From an uncultured Eggerthellaceae bacterium (GTDB taxonomy: Bacteria; Actinomycetota; Coriobacteriia; Coriobacteriales; Eggerthellaceae): DNA of 31,263 nucleotides. Below, in pieces: positions 6,304 through 15,190 of this stretch (the first letter of the stretch is position 1; every line of letters begins with the position of its first letter). The translations under genes were made by a program, and so were the position numbers. The stretch lies in NCBI GenBank assembly GCA_910588905.1, contig CAJURZ010000022.1:1-31263 (forward strand), given 5' to 3'. The notes beneath the pieces are model-generated. The model ran no database searches and was not told the DNA's origin. It saw nothing but the letters and a program-made list of their open reading frames with translations.

Positions 6304-7047
6304 ATGTACAACATGGCACCGGCAACCCCGGAAGAGCAGAAGAGCCTTGAGGAGGCATGCCAGAAGAACGGCTGGCTCAAACGAGGCGGCTTCGCTTGGC
6401 AGGACGACCCATACCTTGAGGAGTACCCCTACGAGTTCGACAGGTGCTTCTCGATGGACGACCTCTCGGACTTCCTCAAGGCAGGCAACTGGGCGATCCG
6501 ACAAGGCGTCATCTACGGCGACCTCGCCTTCATACAACAGGTCGACGGCGGCGACGAGTGGTGGACGCTCAAGCAAGACGGCCCCGATTGGGTGCCCTTC
6601 GAGTCGCTCAGCCTTCAGGCGATAGCCAAGGAGCACTCGGAGCTCGTGCGCTATGTCGCCGGGATGCGGATCGCCACCGTCGACGAGTGCAAGCACCTCG
6701 ACTACCTGCCGATAAACGCAGGGCTTACCTGGGGCGGAAACGCCTTTCCCTACCTCGACGACGGCTCAGTCATAGCCAGGGGCGAGAACTTCCTCATGTC
6801 GGTGGAGGGCAACTACCTGGGCAAGATGCTCACCTTCAAGGGCATAGACCTGATCGACATCCCTGAGGAGGAGCAAGAGGGCATGACGCTCCTGCAGGCC
6901 ATCAACGCCCAGCTCAAGGCGTACGAGGCGCAAACAAAAGAGCCCGCGATCCCGACCCTGGAGCAGCGCAGCCAGGAAGCGAGGCTCGCCGCAGAGCACC
7001 AAGGCAAAGCCGAGCGCGCAAGCGATGCGCGCTCGAACGAGAGATAG
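6304..7047 (+). CDS. First gene of the transfer region, unknown function
   Basis: A 247-residue soluble protein begins MYNMAPATPEEQKSL after a GAGGATGAGG ribosome binding site. It is rich in Trp, Tyr and acidic residues through residue 200, for example GDEWWTLKQDGPDWVPF and YLPINAGLTWGGNAF. It ends in a charged helical tail (KAYEAQTKEPAIPTLEQRSQ onwards) that could be a coiled coil. There is no signal peptide, membrane segment or motif I can name. It lies 16 bases before a PcfB-like gene and the VirD4 ATPase, so a role in substrate recruitment or relaxosome handling is plausible by position only. Confidence 0.8.
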   Translation: MYNMAPATPEEQKSLEEACQKNGWLKRGGFAWQDDPYLEEYPYEFDRCFSMDDLSDFLKAGNWAIRQGVIYGDLAFIQQVDGGDEWWTLKQDGPDWVPFESLSLQAIAKEHSELVRYVAGMRIATVDECKHLDYLPINAGLTWGGNAFPYLDDGSVIARGENFLMSVEGNYLGKMLTFKGIDLIDIPEEEQEGMTLLQAINAQLKAYEAQTKEPAIPTLEQRSQEARLAAEHQGKAERASDARSNER

Positions 7048-7063
7048 ACGAAGGAGGCAGGAA

Positions 7064-7609
7064 ATGGCAAGCGATTTCGGAGACGAGTCGGGAGAGAAGC
7101 TCTTCGACTGGTTCCTCAGGATGGGCCAGGACATGAGCGAGGAGGCGCTCCGCGCCTCGGCCGAGAGGCTCAAAGGCGCGATCCAGAACCTTCGCGGGAA
7201 CTTGGAAGACGCCGCCCCGCAGCAAGACGAGAAGGTGCGCGAGTTCGCGCGCCTCGACATGTCCGAGTTCGAGGAGCTCCCCGACTACGAGAGCCTGAAG
7301 GCGATCATTGGCGAGAGGCTCGACGATGCGGCCATTGAGCACGACTTCGCGAAGGTCGACGGCCACGACCACCTGGTGTTCCGCATCGCGGACGCGCCGG
7401 AGGTCGACGAGGTGTTCGCCGGGCTTGAGCAAGATGTGGATGCAGAGCTTGAGCGCGCCTGCGAGGCGCGCGAGATCGAGCTCACGGAGGCCCGCGACCA
7501 AGAGCCCCTTGAGGACAAGGCCAAGGCAGCCCGCGAGGCATCAAAGGCCGCCCATGAGGCGAAGGACGCCGCGCGCGAGGTCGAGCGGGTCGAGGTGAAG
7601 AGCCGATGA
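7064..7609 (+). CDS. PcfB-like (DUF3801-type) relaxosome adaptor
   Basis: The protein has 181 residues, with the start set by AAGGAGG 6 bases before the ATG. The N-terminal GEKLFDWFLRMGQDMSEEAL and the following Lys-Gly-Ala-Ile segment resemble the DUF3801/PcfB family. In the pCF10 system a PcfB protein bridges the relaxosome and the PcfC/VirD4 coupling protein. The C-terminal 50 residues are a Lys-Ala-Glu-rich helix. It overlaps the virD4 start by four bases (ATGA), the usual neighbour in Gram-positive conjugation operons, which strengthens the call. The sequence match itself is modest. Confidence 0.7.
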   Translation: MASDFGDESGEKLFDWFLRMGQDMSEEALRASAERLKGAIQNLRGNLEDAAPQQDEKVREFARLDMSEFEELPDYESLKAIIGERLDDAAIEHDFAKVDGHDHLVFRIADAPEVDEVFAGLEQDVDAELERACEAREIELTEARDQEPLEDKAKAAREASKAAHEAKDAAREVERVEVKSR

Positions 7610-9432
7610 GGGCGGAGCTCTCGCTCATCGCAGCGCTCTCCGCCATCGCGTTCCTCGCAGGAGACGCCGCCGCGGCCGTCCTCTGCGCCATGGGCAACTC
7701 GGAGGGCGACGTCGCAAGCGCCGCCCTGTCCATGGCGCAAAGCGGCACCCTGCTGTCCCTAGAGCCCCTGCCACTCGCCATCGGCGCGGCATGCGCCTGC
7801 GCGGTCTGGCTCGTATGGGTGCGCTGGTGGGAGCGTCGCGGCCGCTACCGCAAGGGCGAGGAGCACGGGTCGGCGCGCTGGGCGACGCAAAAGGAAATGG
7901 AGGCGTTCTCGGACAGGAAGGACGCCGACAACAACATCCTGCTCACCGAGCACGCCAGAATACGCCTCATCGACAAGACCCACGACCAGAGGACCGAGAC
8001 GAACAACAACGTTCTCGTCATAGGCGGCCCCGGCACCGGCAAGACGCGCTACTTCGTGAAGCCCAACCTCATGCAGCTCAACGCCAACTACTTCATCACC
8101 GATCCCAAGGGCACGCTCATCCACGACATGGGGTGGGTGCTCGAAGACGCCGGATACGAGATCCGCACCTTCGACACCATCGACTTCACCCGCTCCCTCC
8201 ACTTCAACCCCATCGAGTACATCAAGGGCGAGGCTGACACGCTCCGTTTCGTGGAATGCCTCATCCGCAACACCACAGGAGACGACCAGCACTCAGGCGA
8301 CCCCTTCTGGGAGAACGCCGAGAAGCTCCTCTACACCGCGCTCATCTCGTACCTTCTGCTCCACTGCCCCGAGGAGGACCATAGCGTCCCAGGGCTGCTC
8401 TCGCTCTTGGCGCTCGCCGACGCGCGCGAGGACGACGAAGACTACATGAGCCCGCTCGACATGCTCTTCCACGAGATTGAGACCGGCGAGAGGCTCATGA
8501 GGGTGGCAGAGTCGAGCGGCTACGACATCTCATCGCGAGAGTTCCAGCCGGCATCGAGCGGCTATGCCTGGGTGAAGGTCGCGAAGCCCGTCCGTCCGGA
8601 GGACGACTTCGCGCTCGCGAGCTACAAGCAGTTCAAGGTGGCCGCCGGGAAGACCCTGAAGTCGATCATGGTCTCGTGCAACGTGCGCATGAAGCCCTTC
8701 GACATCGCCGAGATGAAGGAGCTGCTCGCCTACGACGAGATGGCGCTCGACCACCTGGGGGACGCGCGCGCCAAGGTGGCGGTCTTCTGCTCGATGTCGG
8801 ACACGGACTCCACCTTCGACTTCGTCTTCGCGCTGCTCATGCAGCAGGCGCTCGACACCCTCTGCGAGGCGGCGCTCTCGCGCTTTTCGGGCGCTCTCCC
8901 CAGATGCGTGCACTTCGTGTTCGACGAGTTCGCAAACATAGGCACCATCCCGGACTTCGAGCGGATGATCACGGTGACTCGAAGCCGCAACATCGCGGTG
9001 TCCATGATCTGCCAGTCGCTCTCCCAGCTCGACGAGAACTACGGGGAGAACAACGCGGCGACCATCATGAACGCATGCGACACGCTGCTCTACCTCGGGG
9101 GCAAGTCGGCGGACACAAACCAGAAGATCGCGGACATGATCGGCAAGCAGACAGTGGCCAACGTCTCCGTGAACGACTCGCGCGGCGCGAACCCCACCTA
9201 CACGCACAACTACGGGCTCATCGAGCGCGACCTCATGCAAGCGAGCGAGGTGTCCCGCATGCCCCGCGACCAGGCGCTCGTCCTCATCAACGGCGCGCAG
9301 GCCTACCTGGACAAGAAATACCCGCTGGATGCGCACCCGAGGCGAGAGTCGCTTGAGGCCGCGAGCAAGCGCGGCGCATTCGACTTCAAGCGGTATCGCG
9401 CGCGGAGGGAGGGGATGCTCATGGGCGAGTGA
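7606..9432 (+). CDS. virD4: VirD4/TraG-type coupling ATPase
   Basis: This 608-residue type IV coupling protein docks the relaxase-DNA complex to the secretion channel and drives transfer with ATP. Two N-terminal membrane segments (about residues 6-27 and 55-72) precede a basic stretch. Walker A GGPGTGKT is at 140-147, followed by the family motif FITDPKGTLIHDMG. Walker B FVFDEF is at 437-442 (Asp440, Glu441). A TRSRNIAVSMICQSLSQL segment, typical of TraG/VirD4, follows. The length is normal for the family. The gene overlaps the PcfB-like gene and is followed by 187 bases with two copies of a repeated leader. No truncation is visible. Confidence 0.97.
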   Translation: MRAELSLIAALSAIAFLAGDAAAAVLCAMGNSEGDVASAALSMAQSGTLLSLEPLPLAIGAACACAVWLVWVRWWERRGRYRKGEEHGSARWATQKEMEAFSDRKDADNNILLTEHARIRLIDKTHDQRTETNNNVLVIGGPGTGKTRYFVKPNLMQLNANYFITDPKGTLIHDMGWVLEDAGYEIRTFDTIDFTRSLHFNPIEYIKGEADTLRFVECLIRNTTGDDQHSGDPFWENAEKLLYTALISYLLLHCPEEDHSVPGLLSLLALADAREDDEDYMSPLDMLFHEIETGERLMRVAESSGYDISSREFQPASSGYAWVKVAKPVRPEDDFALASYKQFKVAAGKTLKSIMVSCNVRMKPFDIAEMKELLAYDEMALDHLGDARAKVAVFCSMSDTDSTFDFVFALLMQQALDTLCEAALSRFSGALPRCVHFVFDEFANIGTIPDFERMITVTRSRNIAVSMICQSLSQLDENYGENNAATIMNACDTLLYLGGKSADTNQKIADMIGKQTVANVSVNDSRGANPTYTHNYGLIERDLMQASEVSRMPRDQALVLINGAQAYLDKKYPLDAHPRRESLEAASKRGAFDFKRYRARREGMLMGE

Positions 9433-9461
9433 GTAAGCTGCGGCAGGCTAAGCCTCCAAGT

Positions 9462-9518
9462 ACCGGCAATGATTCCACGCACCACCGGTCGCCGCAGCCA
9501 ATCAAGACGCAAAGGAGC
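9462..9518 (+). promoter_or_regulatory. Repeated hairpin leader, copy A (orphan)
   Basis: ACCGG (9462-9466) can pair with CCGGT (9485-9489) around a loop that contains ATTCCAC (9472-9478). It is followed by CAATCAAGACGCAAAGGAGC at 9499-9518. No start codon follows the ribosome-binding segment within a usable distance, so this copy serves no gene now. A second copy lies 80 bases on. It may mark a deleted gene. Confidence 0.6.
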
Positions 9519-9563
9519 GCATCGCGCCCTTCGCAACTACCAATTATACCCTCGCCCGCAAGG

Positions 9564-9610
9564 GCCCCATTCCACTTCAGGGGCGCATGCGGGCAATCAA
9601 GACGCAAAGG
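9564..9610 (+). promoter_or_regulatory. Repeated hairpin leader, copy B (before Maff2-like gene)
   Basis: GCCCC (9564-9568) and GGGGC (9580-9584) enclose the 11-base loop ATTCCACTTCA. CAATCAAGACGCAAAGGA follows at 9594-9611 and carries the ribosome binding site, 8 bases before the ATG at 9620. The stem differs in sequence from the other copies while the loop and the tail are conserved. Confidence 0.65.
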
Positions 9611-9619
9611 ACAAAGAAC

Positions 9620-9835
9620 ATGCTCGCAAACATCATCAGCCTGGTCTCCGGCTGCGTGACCTTCCTCGGCGGTTTCCTCGTCGTATGGGGCGCGGTAAGC
9701 CTGGGACTGGCGATCCGTGAACAGCAGGGAGGCAGCCAGATCGCCTCCGCAATCTCCACCATCGCGGGCGGCGCGATCATCATCGCCGCAGCGGTCTACT
9801 TCGGGATGCTCGACACATCCTGGCTCCCATCCTAG
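9620..9835 (+). CDS. Maff2/TrbC-like small membrane protein (VirB2 position)
   Basis: The product is a 71-residue, very hydrophobic protein. Two membrane helices, about residues 3-26 (ISLVSGCVTFLGGFLVVWGA) and 42-62 (SAISTIAGGAIIIAAAVYFG), flank a short polar loop (REQQGGSQI). This is the layout of Maff2 and TrbC/VirB2 proteins, which form the pilus or channel lining in type IV secretion. The ATG at 9620 follows AAAGGA by 8 bases. It lies 13 bases before the PrgI-like gene. Its leader carries hairpin copy B, so its expression may be set apart from that of virD4. The exact family is assigned by size, topology and position. Confidence 0.75.
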   Translation: MLANIISLVSGCVTFLGGFLVVWGAVSLGLAIREQQGGSQIASAISTIAGGAIIIAAAVYFGMLDTSWLPS

Positions 9836-9848
9836 GGCAGTGGTCTCC

Positions 9849-10253
9849 ATGTCACTGCAGATCCCCGTACAGAAGGACATCGGCGAGTACGAGGAGAAGA
9901 TCGTCGGCAAGCTCTCGTTCCGCACGCTCGTGTGCGTGGCAGGAGGCTTCGGCTCGGCGACCCTCGTTGCAGCCCTATGCCACTTCTGGATAGGCATCGA
10001 GGTCGCGGACGCCGCACTTCCCGTCATGTGCGCATCCATCCCGTTCTGGCTCGCCGGCTTCTGGCGGCCCTTCGGCATGCGCGCGGAGAAGTTCGCGCCG
10101 CTGCTCGCTAACCACCACCTGAAAGACCAGAAGCTGCTCTACTCGTGCCCCGCCGCCCCCGACCTCCAGAAGGCCGAGGCGGGCAGGCCCACAAGGCGCG
10201 CGAGACGGGCAGCCCGACGCAAAGGAGCTGAAGGCAATGAGCCATCCAGATAA
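9849..10253 (+). CDS. prgI: PrgI/VirB3-like inner membrane protein
   Basis: The 134-residue product begins MSLQIPVQKDIGEYEEKIVG, a good match to the PrgI family, where a QIPKDI-like N-terminus precedes two membrane helices. Here these are about residues 29-50 and 54-72. The C-terminus is strongly basic (RPTRRARRAARRKGAEG). PrgI is the Gram-positive counterpart of VirB3 and anchors the VirB4 ATPase at the membrane. Its last 17 bases overlap the start of virB4, as expected for a tightly coupled pair. No strong ribosome binding site precedes the ATG, so coupling to the Maff2-like gene 13 bases upstream is likely. Confidence 0.85.
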   Translation: MSLQIPVQKDIGEYEEKIVGKLSFRTLVCVAGGFGSATLVAALCHFWIGIEVADAALPVMCASIPFWLAGFWRPFGMRAEKFAPLLANHHLKDQKLLYSCPAAPDLQKAEAGRPTRRARRAARRKGAEGNEPSR

Positions 10254-12792
10254 GAAGGCATCTGATCCAAGGAAGCGAAAGGAAGAGAAGAAGGCGCTCA
10301 AGGGCAAGCGGAAGGCGGCCCGGAGCAAGGCGAGGTCGCATGCGGGCCTGGGGATGCTGCGCCAGATGATGGGTGGCTCATCGAACGCCGACCGCAGCAA
10401 GAAGGCGCACGAGGAGAAGGTCGCGGGCCAGAAGAGGGCGCGCGCCGCCGCGCGGGACATATCCTCCTTCATCGGCTACGACGCCATCTATCGCGACGGC
10501 ATCGCCCAGGTCGAGGAGGGGCTCTTCTCCCAAACCGTCGAGTTCGCCGACATCTCCTACCAATCGGCGCGCAAGGAGAGCCAGCAGAACATCTTCACCG
10601 TGCTCTCCTCGCTCTACAACTACTTCGGCGCGGACTCATCCGTGCAGCTGACCATAGCGAACGTCCCGATCCCCGACGAGGAGATCGGCAACAAGCGCTT
10701 CTTTCCGGAGTCCGACCAGGACACGGCGAGATACGCCCGGGAGTACAACCAGATCTTGAACGACAAGATGCGCGAGGGCGTCTCGAACCTCACTCGCCAC
10801 CGCTACCTCACCTACATGGTGGGAGCTGCCGACGTGGACGAGGCCGTGCCGAAGCTCGCCCGGATCAAGGGAGACGTCACCGACACGCTCTCCCGCATCC
10901 GCTGCGAGGCGCACGCGCTCGACGGCACCGAGCGGCTGCGCGCGATCCAGTCGCAGCTGCGCCCGCGATCGCCCTTCACCTTCTCATGGGACAAGATCAG
11001 CCCGAGATCGAACGTGCGCACCAAGGACCTCATCGCACCGGCGCTCATAGACTTCAAGCCGGACGGCCGCTCGGACATCTTCAAGGTCGACAAGGCGTAC
11101 GGCTGCGTGCTCTCGATCCGCACGTTCGGCTCGATGCTTGAGGACCACTACCTCGCCAACATCATCGACCTGCCGATGCCGCTCTCGGTGAACCTCCATA
11201 TCCAGCCCATCGCCCAGTCGGACGCGCTCGCGCTCGTCAAGCGCCAGCTGGACTGGATGGACAAGGAGATCATCGACGAGCAGATGAGCGCGATGAAGAA
11301 GGGCTACGACTACACGATCCTGCCGCCCGAGCTTCGGTACTCCAAGGAGGAGGCGGAAGAGCTCCTGGACTTCCTGCGCAACAAGAACGAGCGCCTCTTC
11401 GTATACACAGGGCTCGTCTACGCCTACGCCGACACGGTGGAGGAGCTTGAGCGCCAGGTCGAGCAGGTCATCTCGGTCGGGCAGGGCAACTCCCTCGGCA
11501 TCGAGCCCCTCTACTACCGACAGCGCCAGGCGCTGAACTCCGTGCTGCCCTTGGGGCTGAACCACATAGACGTCACCCGCTACCTCACCACGGGCCAGAT
11601 CGCCATGCAGATGCCCTTCGCCTCGTTGGAGCTCAACCAGGAGGGAGGCGGCTACTACGGGCAGTCCAAGCAGTCCGACAACCTCGTCATCTGCAACCGC
11701 AAGAAGCTCGCGAGCCCCATGGGGTTCGTCTGCGGCAAGCCGGGCTCCGGCAAGTCGTTCTCCGTGAAACGCGAGATCACCAACACCGTGCTCGCATACC
11801 CCGACGACGAGATCATCATCTTCGACCCGGCCGGAGAGTACGGGAACCTCATCGAGGCCCTGGGAGGCGTGAACGTGCGGCTAGCGCCCGATGCCGACAC
11901 GGCATTGAACCCCTTCGACCTCACCGACGTCGAGGGCCGCGCCGACGCCGCGCAGCTCGCGTTCAAAATCGATGCCTTCTTGGCCTTGTCCTCTGCCATG
12001 ATGGCGGAGTCGTCAGAGGGGCTTCCCGAGGCGGACAAGTCCATCATCACGCGCTGCGTCGAGGCGGCGTACGCAAGGCATGCCGAAGACGGCGCGACTC
12101 CGACGCTCACCGACTTCCACGGGATACTGCTGGAGCAGCCCGAGGCCGAGGCGCGCGACATAGCCCTCCGCTACGAGCGCTACGTCACAGGGGCGCTCTC
12201 CTTCTTCAACCGGCAGTCCAACATCGGATTCGCGAACCGCATCACCAACATAGACCTGCACGACCTCTCCACCAACATGCGCGTCTTCGGAATGCTCACA
12301 GCTCTAGAGACCGTGAGGAACCGCATGTACGCGAACTTCGAGCGGGGGGTGACCACCTGGCTCTACATCGACGAGGTGCAATCGCTCTTCGGCCATCCCA
12401 CCATCATCGACTACTTCGCGAAGTTCTGGGCGGAGGGGCGCAAGTTCAACCTCATCTGCACGGGCATCTCCCAGAACACCTCCCACATGCTCACCCATGA
12501 GCGCGCGCGGACGATGGTCCTCAACTCGGACTTCTGCCTGCTGCACAAGCAGGCGGCCCAGGACCTCGCATCGTGGGCGGAGATGCTCTCGCTCTCCGCT
12601 GCCGAGAAGGAGTACATCGACGAGTCGATCAAGGCAGGAGAAGGCCTTCTCGTGGCGGGAGGAGCGCGCGTGCCCATCCGGGACGACTTCCCCAAGGGCC
12701 TGCTCTACGACCTCTTCAACACCAAGCCGGAGGAAATCGCGCAGCTAAAGCGCGCCAAGGCCTTCAACGACAACGCCAGGAAGGGCGCTTGA
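10237..12792 (+). CDS. virB4: VirB4/TraE-type secretion ATPase
   Basis: This 851-residue ATPase is the universal motor of type IV secretion. A basic, probably disordered N-terminus (about 60 residues) leads into the VirB4 N-terminal domain. The C-terminal motor has Walker A GKPGSGKS at 500-507, an IIFDPAGEYGNL motif, and Walker B LYIDEVQ with Asp712-Glu713. It ends in a FNLICTGISQNTSHML segment typical of the family. The ribosome binding site AAAGGAG sits in GACGCAAAGGAGC at 10216-10228, which copies the tail of the repeated leader but lacks its hairpin. The length is normal and no frameshift is visible. Confidence 0.97.
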   Translation: MSHPDKKASDPRKRKEEKKALKGKRKAARSKARSHAGLGMLRQMMGGSSNADRSKKAHEEKVAGQKRARAAARDISSFIGYDAIYRDGIAQVEEGLFSQTVEFADISYQSARKESQQNIFTVLSSLYNYFGADSSVQLTIANVPIPDEEIGNKRFFPESDQDTARYAREYNQILNDKMREGVSNLTRHRYLTYMVGAADVDEAVPKLARIKGDVTDTLSRIRCEAHALDGTERLRAIQSQLRPRSPFTFSWDKISPRSNVRTKDLIAPALIDFKPDGRSDIFKVDKAYGCVLSIRTFGSMLEDHYLANIIDLPMPLSVNLHIQPIAQSDALALVKRQLDWMDKEIIDEQMSAMKKGYDYTILPPELRYSKEEAEELLDFLRNKNERLFVYTGLVYAYADTVEELERQVEQVISVGQGNSLGIEPLYYRQRQALNSVLPLGLNHIDVTRYLTTGQIAMQMPFASLELNQEGGGYYGQSKQSDNLVICNRKKLASPMGFVCGKPGSGKSFSVKREITNTVLAYPDDEIIIFDPAGEYGNLIEALGGVNVRLAPDADTALNPFDLTDVEGRADAAQLAFKIDAFLALSSAMMAESSEGLPEADKSIITRCVEAAYARHAEDGATPTLTDFHGILLEQPEAEARDIALRYERYVTGALSFFNRQSNIGFANRITNIDLHDLSTNMRVFGMLTALETVRNRMYANFERGVTTWLYIDEVQSLFGHPTIIDYFAKFWAEGRKFNLICTGISQNTSHMLTHERARTMVLNSDFCLLHKQAAQDLASWAEMLSLSAAEKEYIDESIKAGEGLLVAGGARVPIRDDFPKGLLYDLFNTKPEEIAQLKRAKAFNDNARKGA

Positions 12793-12796
12793 TCAT

Positions 12797-14434
12797 ATGG
12801 ATGCAAAGGAGCTCGTACAGGACAGCAGCGCCATCTCAGACATCGTCACCGCACGCAAGGTCGATGCCGTGAGCGCAGGGATCGTCAAGGACGACGAGTC
12901 CCAGAAGCTCTCCGTGCTCACAAAGCGGGAAGACGCGCTCGGCGTGCGCACGCCGAGAAAGCGCGACAAAGCCAACAGGACAGCGCGCGCAAAGCAGGCT
13001 GTGCCTGCATCGAGTTCGGGCGCTGAACCCAAAGACCTCGAATCGTCCAACGAATACGCCGAGCCGACCGATGCGAAGGACAAAGCGCTGCGCGCCCGCC
13101 AGATCGCAATGCGGGAAGCAGTGTCCGAGCTCGACGACACCGACGAGTTCGAGGGTACCCAAGGCGCATACGATGCCGGGAGGACGACCAAGCGCGCAGC
13201 GAGCTATGCACGAAACGCACGCAAGAGCGATGCTGCAAGCGCTGCTGGCAAAGTCGAAGGATCCGCCAAGCGCGCAAGCGCCCTGGGTGCCAAGAAGTCA
13301 GGGGCTGCCAGGGCGTCAGGGGCGAGCGGCGCACAGGCGCAGGCGACGCAGCACGCCGCAGCGCAAGCTGCGGGAACGGCCGCCAAGGCTTCCGCATCGA
13401 CGTCTGGGAGCACGGCGGTCGCGGGCACGCTCGGGGGAAGCGGTCTCGCCGCAGCGGGCGGGGTCCTCTGCGGGGTCATCGCCTTCGTGCTCATAGCCCT
13501 CCTCGTGGGCCAGATGGTATCGGCGCTCTTCGGGTTCTGGGATGCCGAGGACAAGAAGCGCTCCATGGAGGGCCTTCCGCCCTACATCACCTACGAGATG
13601 GTCGAGGAGGCCATCCGCTGCCAGGAGGAGTACGGGCATCCCGCAGGCTGCACCATCGCCCAGATCATCGCCGAGTCCGGCCAGGGAGAGTCCATGAGCC
13701 AACTCGCGACGCGCGACCACAACCTCTTCGGCATGAAATGGACGGCGAGCTTCGCCTCCGCCCCCGAGGTCGCGGGAAAGGCCGGATGGTCCACCAAGGA
13801 GGAGTACACGCCCGGCGAGATCACCACCATCACCGCGTACTTCACGGTGTTCAAGGGCGACGTCGAGTGCATACGCTTCCGCAGCCGCGTGTTCCTGCAG
13901 GCGTCCCACTACCGCAACAACGCGCTCATCCGCGAGGCGATATCGGAGAAGTCGTCCGACAAGATGGCCGAGGGCCTGAAGGACGCGGGCTGGGCCACGA
14001 GCTCAAGCTACGTGGAGAGCCTGAAATCCATCATGGACACCTACAACCTGCGAAGGTTCGACTCGATGAGCGTCGAGGACCTTGAGCGCGGGGCGCTCTC
14101 GGGCGACGCCATCGTGCAAGCCGCATACAGCCAGCTGGGTGTTCCCTACGTGTGGGGCGGCTCGACGCCCGGGGTAGGCCTCGACTGCTCGGGCCTCACG
14201 CAGTACTGCTACGCGAAGGCAGGCATCCAGATACCGAGGCAGTCGGAGGCCCAGGCCGCCTTCGGAAAGAAGGTCCCCGTCTCGCAAGCGAGCCCGGGCG
14301 ACATCCTCTGGAGGCCGGGCCACGTGGCCATATACATCGGAGGAGACCAGTACATACACGAGCCGCACACAGGGGCGGTCTGCACCATCGCAAGCGGCGC
14401 GTCGTACTTCACGAGCGCCATCAAGATCAGGTAA
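12797..14434 (+). CDS. Two-domain peptidoglycan hydrolase of the transfer system (GH73-like + NlpC/P60)
   Basis: The 545-residue product has a long charged cytoplasmic region, a Ser/Ala/Thr-rich stretch, and one membrane helix at about 222-245. Outside, a glucosaminidase-like domain begins near residue 258, with the probable catalytic Glu293 in IIAESGQGES and a DHNLFGMKW motif. An NlpC/P60 peptidase domain follows, with Cys464 (GLDCSGL), His509 (GHVAIYIG) and His521 (YIHEP). Such VirB1-like enzymes open the cell wall locally for the channel; the Tn916 Orf14 protein is a known comparator. It starts 4 bases after virB4. The ribosome binding site is poor (AGGAAGGG, 11 bases away), so coupling is likely. 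The long low-complexity cytoplasmic part is unusual. Confidence 0.93.
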   Translation: MDAKELVQDSSAISDIVTARKVDAVSAGIVKDDESQKLSVLTKREDALGVRTPRKRDKANRTARAKQAVPASSSGAEPKDLESSNEYAEPTDAKDKALRARQIAMREAVSELDDTDEFEGTQGAYDAGRTTKRAASYARNARKSDAASAAGKVEGSAKRASALGAKKSGAARASGASGAQAQATQHAAAQAAGTAAKASASTSGSTAVAGTLGGSGLAAAGGVLCGVIAFVLIALLVGQMVSALFGFWDAEDKKRSMEGLPPYITYEMVEEAIRCQEEYGHPAGCTIAQIIAESGQGESMSQLATRDHNLFGMKWTASFASAPEVAGKAGWSTKEEYTPGEITTITAYFTVFKGDVECIRFRSRVFLQASHYRNNALIREAISEKSSDKMAEGLKDAGWATSSSYVESLKSIMDTYNLRRFDSMSVEDLERGALSGDAIVQAAYSQLGVPYVWGGSTPGVGLDCSGLTQYCYAKAGIQIPRQSEAQAAFGKKVPVSQASPGDILWRPGHVAIYIGGDQYIHEPHTGAVCTIASGASYFTSAIKIR

Positions 14435-14449
14435 GGAAAGGATCCAGAC

Positions 14450-15190
14450 ATGACAAGGAAGAACAAAATCATGGCAGCCGCAGCGGCAATAGCGCTGCTC
14501 CTGCTCGTGGGGTCGGGCGTCGCGCGTTGCACCCTCGCGACCGAGGGCATCCAAGAGGCAGAGAGCGCCGAGGCGGTGCTACAGGAGGAGGTCGACGTCA
14601 AAGAAGAAGCTGAGGCCGAAACCGCCCACATCGACGAGGTCTCCGGCCTCGCAGGCCTCGTCGGCACCTCATGGGTGGGAGCGGACGACCCGACGCTCAC
14701 GCTCGCCATCGTCGACGGAGCATTCGTCGAGGGCAAGGAGGGAAGCAACACCGTCACGTACTTCACCGTCGACTCGGAAGAGGAGTCCAACGGGGACATC
14801 ACGGCAACCGTCCTCGCCTCCAAGTCCATGACAGAGGCGGCGAGCCCCGTGCTCGTCACGGTATACGAGGAGGCGGGTCGCACCCTCATCGAAAGCGATG
14901 CCTTGGCAACGACCTATGCCTCCGTCCAGACCGAACCCAAGTCGCTATCCTTCACAGGCGTGACCAGCAAGCTCGAAGAGACGCTCGGCGTCGACGCCGC
15001 GAAGATCGAGGCCGCCGTCGCATCACGCGCCGCAGCGGTGTCACCCGATGCCGCCCGCGCGATATGGGACGCCGAGGTGTGGATCGACTTCGCCAACAGC
15101 ACCGCCACCACAAGCTTCACGCTCGACGACGGGGCATCCACCATCGTGTCGGTGACGAGGAACGCCGACGGCTCCATCGAGGCGCTCTGA
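14450..15190 (+). CDS. Membrane-anchored or secreted transfer protein, unknown
   Basis: The product has 246 residues, with Lys/Arg at 3-6 and a hydrophobic segment at about 7-24 that acts as signal or anchor. The Cys after it is preceded by Arg (VARC), so it is not a good lipobox. The rest is acidic and extracellular in character, with a repeated beta-rich pattern (GTSWVGADDPTLTLAIVDGA). The ribosome binding site is AAAGGA, about 7 bases before the ATG. Its stop codon overlaps the start of the VirB6-like gene (TGATG). It may occupy the place of a VirB8-like or lipoprotein partner. I do not recognise the family. Confidence 0.8.
   Translation: MTRKNKIMAAAAAIALLLLVGSGVARCTLATEGIQEAESAEAVLQEEVDVKEEAEAETAHIDEVSGLAGLVGTSWVGADDPTLTLAIVDGAFVEGKEGSNTVTYFTVDSEEESNGDITATVLASKSMTEAASPVLVTVYEEAGRTLIESDALATTYASVQTEPKSLSFTGVTSKLEETLGVDAAKIEAAVASRAAAVSPDAARAIWDAEVWIDFANSTATTSFTLDDGASTIVSVTRNADGSIEAL

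Noticed and set aside
9429..9720. Short frames between virD4 and the Maff2-like gene
   Set aside because: They run through the two repeated leader copies in different frames and continue out of frame into the next gene. The conservation is in the nucleotide hairpin, not in a peptide.
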